Source of the DNA: JALRAP01 sp046302815
GTDB lineage: Bacteria; Bacteroidota; Bacteroidia; AKYH767-A; OLB10
Direction: 5' to 3'
Length of the DNA: 7,759 nucleotides
Assembly (NCBI GenBank): GCA_046302815.1
Contig: JBKCHO010000116.1
Location: 1 to 7,759 of the forward strand
The position numbers and the translations under genes are program-made. Positions 1 through 6,123 of this stretch are shown here, in pieces. The notes under the pieces were generated by a model, which was not told the DNA's origin, did no database searches, and saw only the letters and a list, made by a program, of their open reading frames with translations. Every line of letters starts with the position of its first letter. The first letter of the stretch is position 1.

Positions 1-48
1 CAAACTGGTTCTTAGTTACTTCCAATAACCATCTATTTTAACACCACC

Positions 49-78
49 AAACGACTCCTTATGGGGTCGTTTTTTTTT
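49..78 (+). terminator. Rho-independent terminator of a gene upstream of the window
   Basis: Positions 49-58 pair with 63-72 in a 10-bp stem (AAACGACTCC with GGGGTCGTTT, one G-T pair) closed by a TTAT loop. The T run continues to 78. This is a classic intrinsic terminator reading rightward, so it should end a plus-strand gene whose 3' end lies at or left of position 1. In bases 1-48 all three plus frames meet a stop (13-15, 26-28 and 37-39), so at most a short C-terminal tail is inside the window and it cannot be identified. The T tract lies only on the plus-strand side, so it is not an obvious two-way terminator. Confidence 0.85.
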
Positions 79-87
79 ATTCTGCGA

Positions 88-115
88 TTGAGGTGCGATA
101 AAGGTTTACCGTTTG
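88..115 (+). promoter_or_regulatory. Candidate nhaA promoter (weak match)
   Basis: TTG at 88-90 and TACCGTTTG at 107-115 are separated by 16 bp. This resembles the Bacteroidota pattern of a -33 TTG and a -7 TAnnTTTG, but the -7 box has three spacer bases instead of two and the gap is slightly short. Transcription would start near 120-123, giving a leader of roughly 20 nt before the ATG at 140. It sits just after the terminator at 49-78, as expected for a new transcription unit. Confidence 0.35.
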
Positions 116-139
116 CCGATTTTGTCTTTTCTTTGAAAT

Positions 140-1447
140 ATGAATTCAGAAGAGCCATTGGAGACCAAATCGTTTTGGAGCGACTCTCGACTTGCGGGCG
201 CTATACTTTTCCTGAGCGCCATTTTATCCATTGTTATCGCCAACTCCCCGTTGGCGCACAGCTTTCACCATCTTCTGGAAACACCGTTCGGCATATCGCT
301 TGGCGGCTTGTTGGTTTCAAAATCCATTCACCATTGGATCAATGATGGCTTGATGGCCATATTCTTCTTCGTCGTTGGACTGGAGCTGAAGCGAGAGGTC
401 ATTGCTGGAGAACTGAGTGATCCGCGCAAAGCCATGTTACCAGTGGCCGCTGCACTTGGAGGTATGTTGTTTCCAGCTCTCATTTATGTAGGTTTCAACG
501 GTGGAGGAGAAGGAGCAGAGGGTTGGGGTATACCTATGGCTACCGACATTGCCTTTGCATTGGGTGTTTTACACCTGCTCGGTAACAGAGTGCCTTTGTC
601 TTTGAAAGTGTTTCTTACCGCTTTGGCTGTAGCCGATGACATAGGTGCGGTGTTGGTAATCGCATTCTTTTATACTTCCGACATCAATATGATGAGCCTG
701 GGTGTTGCAGGTGTCATTCTCGTTTTGATGATGATTGCAAACCGCATGGGTGTGCGAAATACAACTTTCTATGCTGTATTCAGTATATGCGGACTATGGC
801 TTTCATTCCTGATGTCAGGTGTGCATCCCACCATCGCTGCCGTACTGGCTGCATTCACCATTCCAGCCAATGTAAAACTGCCGGAAGTCGATTACATTCA
901 AAAAATGGATAAGCTTATGGATGGATTCCGCGCTGCCATCCCCAATGGAAAGCCCACTGTTACGGAGGAGCAGCTTCATCTGCTGGAGGACATCAGAACA
1001 GCATCGAAGCACGCACTTACACCGCTTCAGCGATTGGAACACATGCTGCATCCTTTCGTGGCGCTGCTGATCATGCCCATTTTCGCCTTGTGCAATGCCG
1101 GGTTTGTTATCGGTTCCGATTTTGCCGAAGGTTTATTGCATCCGGTTTCAATAGGTTCCTTTGTGGGACTATTACTAGGAAAGTTTATCGGTGTGGCAGG
1201 AACCGTTTGGCTGTTTCAAAAAGCAGGTTGGTCACCGCTGCCTACCGGAATGAATCAACGGCATGTTATGGGAGCAGGGTTGTTGGCTGGAATCGGATTT
1301 ACCATGTCGCTATTCGTGGCGGGACTCGCATTTCCTGGTGGACCGATGATGGAGCATGCCAAAATCGGTATTGTTTGCGGTTCGGTGGTTGCAGGTGTTG
1401 CCGGTTATTTCGTGCTGAAAGGAGCCGATCCTAAGGGAACAGCTTGA
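140..1447 (+). CDS. nhaA: Na+/H+ antiporter NhaA
   Basis: Inner-membrane secondary antiporter that exports Na+ (or Li+) in exchange for H+, for sodium and pH homeostasis. The 435-residue protein shows the NhaA signatures: VVGLELKRE at 78-86, ATDIAFALGVL at 134-144, ALAVADDIGAVL at 161-172, SGVHPTIA at 226-233 and LLLGKFIG at 344-351. By alignment from memory with E. coli NhaA, D136, D166 and D167 match the transport aspartates D133/D163/D164, H229 matches pH-sensing H225, and K348 matches K300, so the active site looks intact. It is longer than the E. coli protein (388 aa), mainly through a hydrophilic stretch at about 244-300 between membrane segments and a polar N-terminus. No Shine-Dalgarno sequence precedes the ATG, which is normal in this phylum. 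The gene appears monocistronic. Its last 17 bp overlap the convergent dehydrogenase gene, and no terminator is visible at the junction. Confidence 0.97.
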   Translation: MNSEEPLETKSFWSDSRLAGAILFLSAILSIVIANSPLAHSFHHLLETPFGISLGGLLVSKSIHHWINDGLMAIFFFVVGLELKREVIAGELSDPRKAMLPVAAALGGMLFPALIYVGFNGGGEGAEGWGIPMATDIAFALGVLHLLGNRVPLSLKVFLTALAVADDIGAVLVIAFFYTSDINMMSLGVAGVILVLMMIANRMGVRNTTFYAVFSICGLWLSFLMSGVHPTIAAVLAAFTIPANVKLPEVDYIQKMDKLMDGFRAAIPNGKPTVTEEQLHLLEDIRTASKHALTPLQRLEHMLHPFVALLIMPIFALCNAGFVIGSDFAEGLLHPVSIGSFVGLLLGKFIGVAGTVWLFQKAGWSPLPTGMNQRHVMGAGLLAGIGFTMSLFVAGLAFPGGPMMEHAKIGIVCGSVVAGVAGYFVLKGADPKGTA

Positions 1448-2390
1448 TAATTTTTTCCGCCAATACCACCGAAATCTTCAAGTGCGATTCATGTGTCCAC
1501 CCTGCGATGTGGGGCGATAGCACGGTTCGGTCGCTGTTGATGAGGTAGCGCAACGGTTCCGGCATTTTTGATGAATCGAGGTTTTCAAACGAAACACTCT
1601 CATACTCGATCACATCCAAGGCGGCACCCGTCACTTTACCCGATTTCATGGCTTCCACCAGCGCTGTCGTATCTACTACTTTTCCACGCGAAGTATTGAT
1701 GAGACTGATCGCTTTCTTGAATTTAGATAGAAAATCACCATCCACCATGTAGCGCGTTTCTTCGGTAAGCGGTACATGTAGAGATAGGATATCACACTGC
1801 TCAAAAATTTCAGACAATGAAATCTGCTTCACCTTTGGAAACGAGTTTTTGTCGATACTCACATAAGGGTCGTAAGTGAGTATATTCATATCAAAACCCT
1901 GCAGCTTCCGTGCAAACGAGCTTCCTGTGTTTCCAAATCCGATGATGCCAATGGTTTTCCCTTCCAGTTCTGTTCCGCGGTTCTCTTCCCTAAGCCAAAC
2001 ACCATCCCGTACTTCTCGGTCGGCGCGTAAAAGGTGGTTTTTCAACATCAGCAACATGCCCAATGCCTGTTCGGCTACGGCGTTGCGATTGCCTTCAGGT
2101 GCATGGATGCATGCCACTTCTTTGGATTGGGCGCTTGCCACATCAATGTTTTCCATGCCTGCACCGGCTCTGGCAATGAATTTCAATCCGGAGGCTGCTT
2201 CCAAAAATGCGGAATCGATTTTGAATCGGCTTCGAATGACAATGCCTGCATGGTTGCTCCATTGCTGCATGATGTCTTCTTTCGACAACTCATAGGCATC
2301 CACGCAAGTGAACCCATGCTGCGTTAACGCACCCTGTAAAAAAGGATGAACCGTGTCGATGAACAATACGCTTCCTTTGGGATTGGTCAT
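1431..2390 (-). CDS. D-isomer-specific 2-hydroxyacid dehydrogenase (SerA-like, no ACT domain)
   Basis: NAD-dependent cytoplasmic oxidoreductase of the D-2-hydroxyacid dehydrogenase family, 319 aa. The Rossmann glycine motif GFGNTG is at 151-156, with D174 at the end of the next strand, a position suited to NAD rather than NADP. The catalytic triad is R235 (NTSRG), E264 (in DVIEYES) and H294 (SPHIAGW). The N-terminal substrate-side motif ARAGAGMENID lies at 73-83. Length and the lack of a C-terminal ACT or other regulatory domain match the short SerA-like type. 3-phosphoglycerate dehydrogenase (serine synthesis) is the likeliest activity, but substrate cannot be settled from sequence; other 2-ketoacids are possible. 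The ATG overlaps the mgtE stop codon in an ATGA (2387-2390), implying coupled translation and shared control by the mgtE leader. The stop codon lies inside the end of convergent nhaA. Confidence 0.92.
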   Translation of the reverse strand: MTNPKGSVLFIDTVHPFLQGALTQHGFTCVDAYELSKEDIMQQWSNHAGIVIRSRFKIDSAFLEAASGLKFIARAGAGMENIDVASAQSKEVACIHAPEGNRNAVAEQALGMLLMLKNHLLRADREVRDGVWLREENRGTELEGKTIGIIGFGNTGSSFARKLQGFDMNILTYDPYVSIDKNSFPKVKQISLSEIFEQCDILSLHVPLTEETRYMVDGDFLSKFKKAISLINTSRGKVVDTTALVEAMKSGKVTGAALDVIEYESVSFENLDSSKMPEPLRYLINSDRTVLSPHIAGWTHESHLKISVVLAEKIIKLFP

Positions 2391-3766
2391 AGAAGTGTGC
2401 CACTCAATAGCATGGCCGCCATGCTAAAATAAATGATTAATCCGGTAACATCCACCAGTGTGGCGATGAATGGTGCAGATGATGTAGCGGGATCGGCCCC
2501 GAGCCGTTTCAATATCAGTGGAAGCATAGACCCCATCAAACTTCCCCAGAGAACCACACCGGTGAGTGAAAATCCGATGGTGAAGGCTACAGAGAGCCAG
2601 TGTGGGCCGTATACATCGGTGAAAGCGGTCCATGCTGCGATGCGGATAAAGCCAAGTGTTCCCAGCATGATGCCAAGGAACATGCCTGAAATCAATTCCC
2701 GGCGCATGATACGGTACCAATCGCGCGTGGTTACTTCACCGAGCGCCATGGCGCGGATGATCAGTGTGGCAGCTTGTGAACCGGAGTTGCCACCACTCGA
2801 TACGATGAGTGGAATGAAAAGAGCCAATACCACGGCCTGTGCGATTTCATGTTCGAAAAAGGCCATAGCCGAAGCGGTGAGCAGCTCGCCGAAAAACAAA
2901 ATTACCAACCATGGAGCCCTTTTGCCGATCATCTTCCAAACAGGTACATCCATATAGGGCTCTTCGAAGGCTTCAACACCCCCGAGCTTTTGAATATCTT
3001 CGGTGTCTTCCTTTTTCGCCAGCTCCAGGATGTCGTCGATGGTAACTATACCCAGCAACAAGCCGTTGGAATCGGTTACCGGGAGCGCTACGCGGTTGTT
3101 TTCGGTAAACACATTGATGGCCACTTCTTCGTCATCGGTTACCAAAAGTGCAATACGCTTGCCGTCCATCAACTCATACACCTTCGTGCCAAGTGGTGCC
3201 AAGAGTATCTCTCCGATTTTGATATCATCGATAAGCAAACCTTTTTCATCAACGATATACAGAATGTCTAGTGTTTCGCTGCTTTCACCGTTTTCACGGA
3301 TGTGGTTGAGTACTGTTTGGACGCTCCAATCCTTTCCTATGGTGAAATATTCGGGCGTCATGAGTCGTCCTATGGAGTTCTCCGGATAGCCCAAAAGCGA
3401 TAGTGCAACGGCCCGCTCTTTCTGGGTAAGTAGTTTGAGTAGTTTATTGAGCTGTTCCGATTCGAGTTCCTCGAGTAGGGCGGTGCGGTTATCCGCCGAC
3501 ATGTCGTTTAGGATGAGTGCCAGCAATCGGTTGGGTAGGATGTCAACCAAGCCTCGCTGATCACTGGTATCTAGGTTCTCGAAGGTTTGAAAAGCGCGTT
3601 CTCTATCGATGGCCATGAATACCACCAGCATGTCATCTGCGGACAGGTCTTGGCAAAGCATGGCTAGTTCGTCGGGGAGCCACGATTCCAACAACGACTT
3701 CAATCCCGCTTGGTTGCGGGACTCAAGTAATTCCTTGATGTCGGTGTTGTTCTTGATATTCTCCAT
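2387..3766 (-). CDS. mgtE: Magnesium transporter MgtE
   Basis: Mg2+-gated inner-membrane Mg2+ channel/transporter of 459 aa, close to the usual length. Domain order is complete: a charged helical MgtE N domain at about 15-125, two CBS domains at about 136-195 and 200-255, a connecting plug-helix region at about 255-280, then five predicted membrane segments from about 283 to 455. Family motifs include GRLMTPEY at 133-140, the SSGGNSGSQAATLIIRA stretch at 323-339, and ADPATSSAPFIATLVDVTG from 424. D439 in that last motif corresponds, from memory, to the pore Mg2+-binding Asp of Thermus thermophilus MgtE (D432). In the family, the cytosolic domains sense intracellular Mg2+ and close the pore. 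A roughly 230-nt leader carrying an M-box aptamer precedes the gene, so expression should also be Mg2+-controlled. No Shine-Dalgarno sequence is visible, and a hairpin ends 6 nt before the ATG. The gene overlaps the following dehydrogenase by 4 bp. Confidence 0.97.
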   Translation of the reverse strand: MENIKNNTDIKELLESRNQAGLKSLLESWLPDELAMLCQDLSADDMLVVFMAIDRERAFQTFENLDTSDQRGLVDILPNRLLALILNDMSADNRTALLEELESEQLNKLLKLLTQKERAVALSLLGYPENSIGRLMTPEYFTIGKDWSVQTVLNHIRENGESSETLDILYIVDEKGLLIDDIKIGEILLAPLGTKVYELMDGKRIALLVTDDEEVAINVFTENNRVALPVTDSNGLLLGIVTIDDILELAKKEDTEDIQKLGGVEAFEEPYMDVPVWKMIGKRAPWLVILFFGELLTASAMAFFEHEIAQAVVLALFIPLIVSSGGNSGSQAATLIIRAMALGEVTTRDWYRIMRRELISGMFLGIMLGTLGFIRIAAWTAFTDVYGPHWLSVAFTIGFSLTGVVLWGSLMGSMLPLILKRLGADPATSSAPFIATLVDVTGLIIYFSMAAMLLSGTLL

Positions 3767-3772
3767 GGCTCG

Positions 3773-3796
3773 ATTGCACCCGGAGAGGCTTGCAAT
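3773..3796 (-). promoter_or_regulatory. Hairpin at the mgtE start, proposed riboswitch expression platform
   Basis: On the minus strand, AUUGCA (3796-3791) pairs perfectly with UGCAAU (3778-3773) around a 12-nt loop, and the stem ends 6 nt before the mgtE AUG. Bases 3792-3785 (CAAGCCUC) form part of this hairpin but are also an exact 8-nt complement of GAGGCUUG at 3994-3987, whose last four bases belong to the 5' strand of aptamer helix P1. A further competing pairing joins 3791-3783 with 3841-3833 (9 bp, one G-U). No U-rich tract follows the aptamer. I infer translational control: P1 formed (Mg2+ bound) leaves the start-site hairpin free to form; P1 open allows the long-range pairing that dissolves it. 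The pairings are seen directly; the switching is inferred. Confidence 0.55.
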
Positions 3797-3838
3797 GATT
3801 TGAAGCGAATGACCGCCACAACCATTTATCGAAAGCCC

Positions 3839-3990
3839 CTCGTTTAGTTTTAGTTCAGAATGACTTATTCCCTCTTCGGGAAAGCTGCCTTATGCAAAGC
3901 CTTATTCCGACCATGCCTGTTCTACCCATTGGCGTCTCTCGACATTTCCGGGCAGCAGCCTTTGTTCATTCAGTAACCTCACCTAACAAG
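3839..3990 (-). promoter_or_regulatory. M-box (ykoK leader) Mg2+ riboswitch aptamer
   Basis: The minus strand carries the ordered conserved core of the M-box RNA: GUUAGGUGAGG (3987-3977), GCUGCUGCCC (3959-3950), AAAUGUC (3947-3941), AGACGCCAAUGGGU (3937-3924) and AACAG (3921-3917). The helices also fit. P1 is CUUGUUAG (3990-3983) with CUAAACGAG (3847-3839), one bulge. CUGAAUGA (3973-3966) pairs with UCAUUCUG (3863-3856), 7 of 8 positions. This matches the CUGUAUG/CAUACAG helix of the B. subtilis mgtE leader with a compensatory U-A to A-U change. A hairpin at 3916-3894 has the same stem length and 7-nt loop (GGAAUAA against GACAUAA in B. subtilis) but different stem sequence. A UUCCC/GGGAA hairpin follows at 3882-3868. 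M-box RNAs bind Mg2+ and turn off downstream Mg2+ transporter genes; the neighbour here is mgtE. The B. subtilis comparison is from memory. Confidence 0.93.
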
Positions 3991-4004
3991 CCTCGAATGC
4001 TGCG

Positions 4005-4036
4005 CAAAGGTAGTTTTTTTTGGGATTGCATATCAA
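4005..4036 (-). promoter_or_regulatory. Promoter of the M-box-mgtE-dehydrogenase operon
   Basis: Read on the minus strand, TTG (4036-4034) is followed after 21 bp by TACCTTTG (4012-4005), a perfect match to the Bacteroidota -7 consensus TAnnTTTG with an accepted spacing. An A8 tract lies in the spacer. Transcription should begin near 3998-4001, a few bases before the aptamer. The TTG overlaps the TGA stop of rsmA (4035-4033), so the promoter is embedded in the end of the upstream gene. Read-through from the rsmA operon may also contribute, since no terminator is seen between them. Confidence 0.72.
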
Positions 4037-4815
4037 TGGCGGGAAGAAGGATCCAGCGCATTGGTGAGTTCCACAAATGATGAGTAGTGCAGTTGCTCAG
4101 GGCGGCGATCTAAAAAAGGAATTTTTCCAGAGTCGGGGGGGAGCAGAGACTTGATTGAATTCCGTATGGTTTTCCGTCTTTGGTTGAATGCAGTCTTTAC
4201 CACCTTCTTGAAAAAGACCTCATCACAACCTAATTTGTGGTTGGGTCTCAATCTCATTCGTATGACTCCGGAATCCACCTTTGGTGGAGGATCAAAAGAG
4301 GATGGTGGCACGGTGAAAAGGTATTCAATATCGTATCTGGCTTGTAGCAGCACGCTCAATATGCCATAATCTTTGTTGCCGGGAGGAGAGGCAATGCGCA
4401 TGGCTACCTCTTTTTGAAACATGCCTACGAGTTCTGGTACCCTTTCAAACATGTCCAGCACCCGGAAGAGAATTTGAGAAGAAATGTTGTAGGGGAAATT
4501 ACCTATCACAGCGAATGTGCCAGTTCCCATGAAATCCAAGTCGGCATTTAGGAAGTCGGCCAAATGGATGCGTCCTCTCAATTCTGGAAAGTGGGAGTGG
4601 AGGTAATCTACCGACCTTTCATCCACTTCTACGCAATGGAGGTTGGTAGCGCCCGATTCGAGGAGTGCGGCGGTGAGAATGCCTGTTCCTGGCCCTATCT
4701 CCAACACTAGACCCATAATAGATTCACTCGAGAGCGACTGGGCTATGGCCATAGAAGTTTCTCGGCTTTTGAGAAAATGTTGCCCGAGGGCTTTGAGTGG
4801 TTTGATGGCCGACAT
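4033..4815 (-). CDS. rsmA: 16S rRNA (adenine1518-N6/adenine1519-N6)-dimethyltransferase RsmA (KsgA)
   Basis: Cytoplasmic SAM-dependent enzyme that dimethylates two adjacent adenines in helix 45 of 16S rRNA late in small-subunit assembly. From the ATG at 4815 the protein has 260 aa, a normal length. Motifs: LGQHFL at 10-15, SAM-binding EIGPGTG at 39-45, acidic E63 in CVEVDE, catalytic NFPY at 106-109, PPPKVDSGV from 176, FNQRRKTIRN at 210-219 and RPEQL at 238-242. An in-frame TTG at 4821 would add two residues and overlap the preceding stop as TTGA. I prefer the ATG because MSAIKPLKALGQHFL is the typical family N-terminus. The previous gene stops 2 nt before this ATG, so translation is probably coupled. 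It is the third gene of the operon with DUF4286 and DUF1571 proteins. The downstream mgtE promoter overlaps its stop codon. Confidence 0.96.
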   Translation of the reverse strand: MSAIKPLKALGQHFLKSRETSMAIAQSLSSESIMGLVLEIGPGTGILTAALLESGATNLHCVEVDERSVDYLHSHFPELRGRIHLADFLNADLDFMGTGTFAVIGNFPYNISSQILFRVLDMFERVPELVGMFQKEVAMRIASPPGNKDYGILSVLLQARYDIEYLFTVPPSSFDPPPKVDSGVIRMRLRPNHKLGCDEVFFKKVVKTAFNQRRKTIRNSIKSLLPPDSGKIPFLDRRPEQLHYSSFVELTNALDPSSRH

Positions 4816-4817
4816 GT

Positions 4818-5660
4818 TCAAAATCCGTATTGGGGGTTGTCTTTGCTGAAATCCTCTTCCGTTAAGGCGGGATTCACGCGAAGGGATTTGAACTCCACTT
4901 GGCTGTAAAGGCCTTTTAAGTCGTAAATGAATTGTCTGATGGGAAGCATGGATTTTTTGTCAACATGCATCACAATTCGCCTGGCGAAGGTGTTGGGAAT
5001 GGTCAGTACGGTTCCTGCAGATACATCGTTGAAACCTGAAATCTTGCGATTTAATTCAAGAATCATTTGGTCATTCACATGGAATTTTTTGGCTATGGAT
5101 GTGATGTTTTCTCCCTTGTTGACTTTGTAATTGATAAAGCCGAATTCGTCATTGTCTATTTCCAGAATATAGTAATTGGACTCCGAAGTTATTTTCAATT
5201 TGCTGTAGAAGCGATCTTTTTCCGCATTCTCGTAATAGCGCATGATACTGTGTGCATGGGCAAATCCCATTTGTCTGATGGTGTAATGGTGGTGCTTTCG
5301 TATAAGCGGGTTGTCTGGAGATAAATTGAGATTGATGAATGGGAACCGGTTGGGGTTTATAAAAGCCTTGTTATCGTTCGCACCCTCAATATAAATCACT
5401 TCGGCACCTGAATCAGGCTTCACACATTTCAAGTAAACACGCATAGGCTTGGATGCTTGCAGTTTGACATGATGCATTCCTGAGTACATCTTGCCATAAA
5501 CCCGCTCCTTCACTTCAATAGTGAATGTGGCCGTTTTTAAACTGACCATCGCTGACATCATCTTTAAGTAAATGTCTTTGGCCAATTCTTGTCCGTATGC
5601 CAACTGGGCATCGAATAATGGTATAAACAAGAGCACAAGTAGGCCTTTGCGCAAAAGCAT
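4818..5660 (-). CDS. Exported DUF1571 family protein with an embedded LysM-like segment
   Basis: Protein of 280 aa with no established function. An N-terminal signal peptide is clear: basic MLLRKG, a hydrophobic stretch to about residue 16, and a probable cleavage after AYGQ near 24, with no lipobox Cys, so it should be a soluble periplasmic protein. Residues 27-140 and 228-280 resemble the Bacteroidota DUF1571 family: a helix followed by strand-rich sequence such as RVYLKCVKP at 74-82, INPNRFPFINLNL at 101-113, and a C-terminus ending NPQYGF. Between them, 178-222 reads as a LysM: YKVNKGENITSIAKKFHVN, LELN, then VSAGTVLTIP. LysM modules usually bind peptidoglycan; binding by this copy is inferred. 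A TTG at 5666 in the same frame would add two residues; the ATG at 5660, 2 nt after the preceding stop, is preferred. Second gene of the operon. Confidence 0.85.
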   Translation of the reverse strand: MLLRKGLLVLLFIPLFDAQLAYGQELAKDIYLKMMSAMVSLKTATFTIEVKERVYGKMYSGMHHVKLQASKPMRVYLKCVKPDSGAEVIYIEGANDNKAFINPNRFPFINLNLSPDNPLIRKHHHYTIRQMGFAHAHSIMRYYENAEKDRFYSKLKITSESNYYILEIDNDEFGFINYKVNKGENITSIAKKFHVNDQMILELNRKISGFNDVSAGTVLTIPNTFARRIVMHVDKKSMLPIRQFIYDLKGLYSQVEFKSLRVNPALTEEDFSKDNPQYGF

Positions 5661-5662
5661 GT

Positions 5663-5965
5663 TCAAACGGTTTCGAGCAGTGTTCTGAAGGCTGTGAATT
5701 TTTCGCCAAACTGATCCATGGCGTGTTTTTGCAATGCAGGGGCGAACTCATCCCGATAACGCAAATAATCATCCATGTTTTTGGCGGTGTATTGGATAGC
5801 AAAGGTGGTGCCACCCGAATCTTCATCTCCGATGAGTCTCAATATCCGGTTTTCAATAAACAAGCCGGTAGCCATAACATCAGGAATATGAGTTTCCTGC
5901 ATCCATTGAAGCCATTCGTCTTTCACGGCATTGTCGATATTGACGGTTACATTGTAGATGATCAT
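5663..5965 (-). CDS. DUF4286 family protein
   Basis: Small cytoplasmic protein of 100 aa with no signal peptide or membrane segment. The N-terminus MIIYNVTVNIDNAVKDEWLQ, followed by HIPDVMATGLF at 26-36 and the FAIQY strand at 55-59, is characteristic of DUF4286, a Bacteroidota family of about this length with an alpha/beta pattern like dimeric ferredoxin-like (Dabb-type) proteins. Its function is unknown. The frame stays open upstream to a TTG at 6016, but that extension (MGARLTFGNFNNSNYNR) is low-complexity, unlike the family, and contains a good -7 promoter box at 6002-5995. The ATG at 5965 is therefore chosen. This is the first gene of the operon leading to the DUF1571 protein and rsmA. 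I recall DUF4286 genes near rsmA in other Bacteroidota, but could not check it. Confidence 0.88.
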   Translation of the reverse strand: MIIYNVTVNIDNAVKDEWLQWMQETHIPDVMATGLFIENRILRLIGDEDSGGTTFAIQYTAKNMDDYLRYRDEFAPALQKHAMDQFGEKFTAFRTLLETV

Positions 5966-5994
5966 TCGGTTGTAGTTTGAGTTGTTAAAATTAC

Positions 5995-6002
5995 CAAATG
6001 TA
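5995..6002 (-). promoter_or_regulatory. -7 box for the DUF4286-DUF1571-rsmA operon
   Basis: The minus strand reads TACATTTG, a perfect TAnnTTTG match, which would start transcription near 5988 and leave a leader of about 20 nt before the ATG at 5965. The -33 element is poor: the nearest TTG (6016-6014) is only 11 bp away instead of about 17-23. An A8 tract lies further upstream on this strand (about 6041-6034), which may help as an AT-rich upstream element. Confidence 0.5.
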
Positions 6003-6090
6003 AGTCTTGCACCCAAGTGAATTTAAGATTCTGTTTTTTTTAAATGGGTACTGATGTAGCCAGCTACTTCCCGCATTGTCCATTACCAAT

Positions 6091-6098
6091 CAAATTTG
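6091..6098 (+). promoter_or_regulatory. Possible -7 box for the lipoprotein gene (weak)
   Basis: CAAATTTG differs from TAnnTTTG at the first base only and lies 25 bp before the ATG at 6124, a sensible distance. No TTG is found at the expected -33 position; the nearest upstream (6076-6078) is 12 bp away. The rest of the 158-bp divergent intergenic region (5966-6123) shows a T8 run at about 6034-6041 and no hairpin, repeat or RNA gene that I could identify. Confidence 0.25.
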
Positions 6099-6123
6099 TA
6101 ACATTGCGTAAACTACCCAACCC

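Noticed and set aside
61..345. Open frame of 94 codons overlapping the nhaA start
   Set aside because: Its ATG lies in the loop of the intrinsic terminator and its frame overlaps the conserved N-terminal membrane region of nhaA.
1421..1455. T6 run after nhaA (about 1450-1455) as an nhaA terminator
   Set aside because: The only hairpin found before it is a 4-bp AGGA/TCCT stem, too weak and too far from the T run.
3941..3960. Plus-strand TTTCCGGGCAGCAGCC resembling the SRP RNA core
   Set aside because: It lacks the GGAA tetraloop and flanking symmetry, and it is the exact complement of the GCUGCUGCCC core of the M-box.
4001..4020. T8 run at 4013-4020 as a plus-strand terminator
   Set aside because: No stable stem lies directly before it and no plus-strand gene ends nearby. 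It is the A tract in the spacer of the minus-strand mgtE promoter.
3892..4080. Plus-strand open frame of 62 codons in the gap before mgtE
   Set aside because: It lies across the complement of the M-box aptamer, its promoter and the end of rsmA. Its protein has no family look, and the conservation is explained by RNA on the other strand.
5966..6016. N-terminal extension of the DUF4286 gene to a TTG at 6016
   Set aside because: The added residues are low-complexity and unlike the family, and the extension contains the likely -7 promoter box, so it would not be in the main mRNA.
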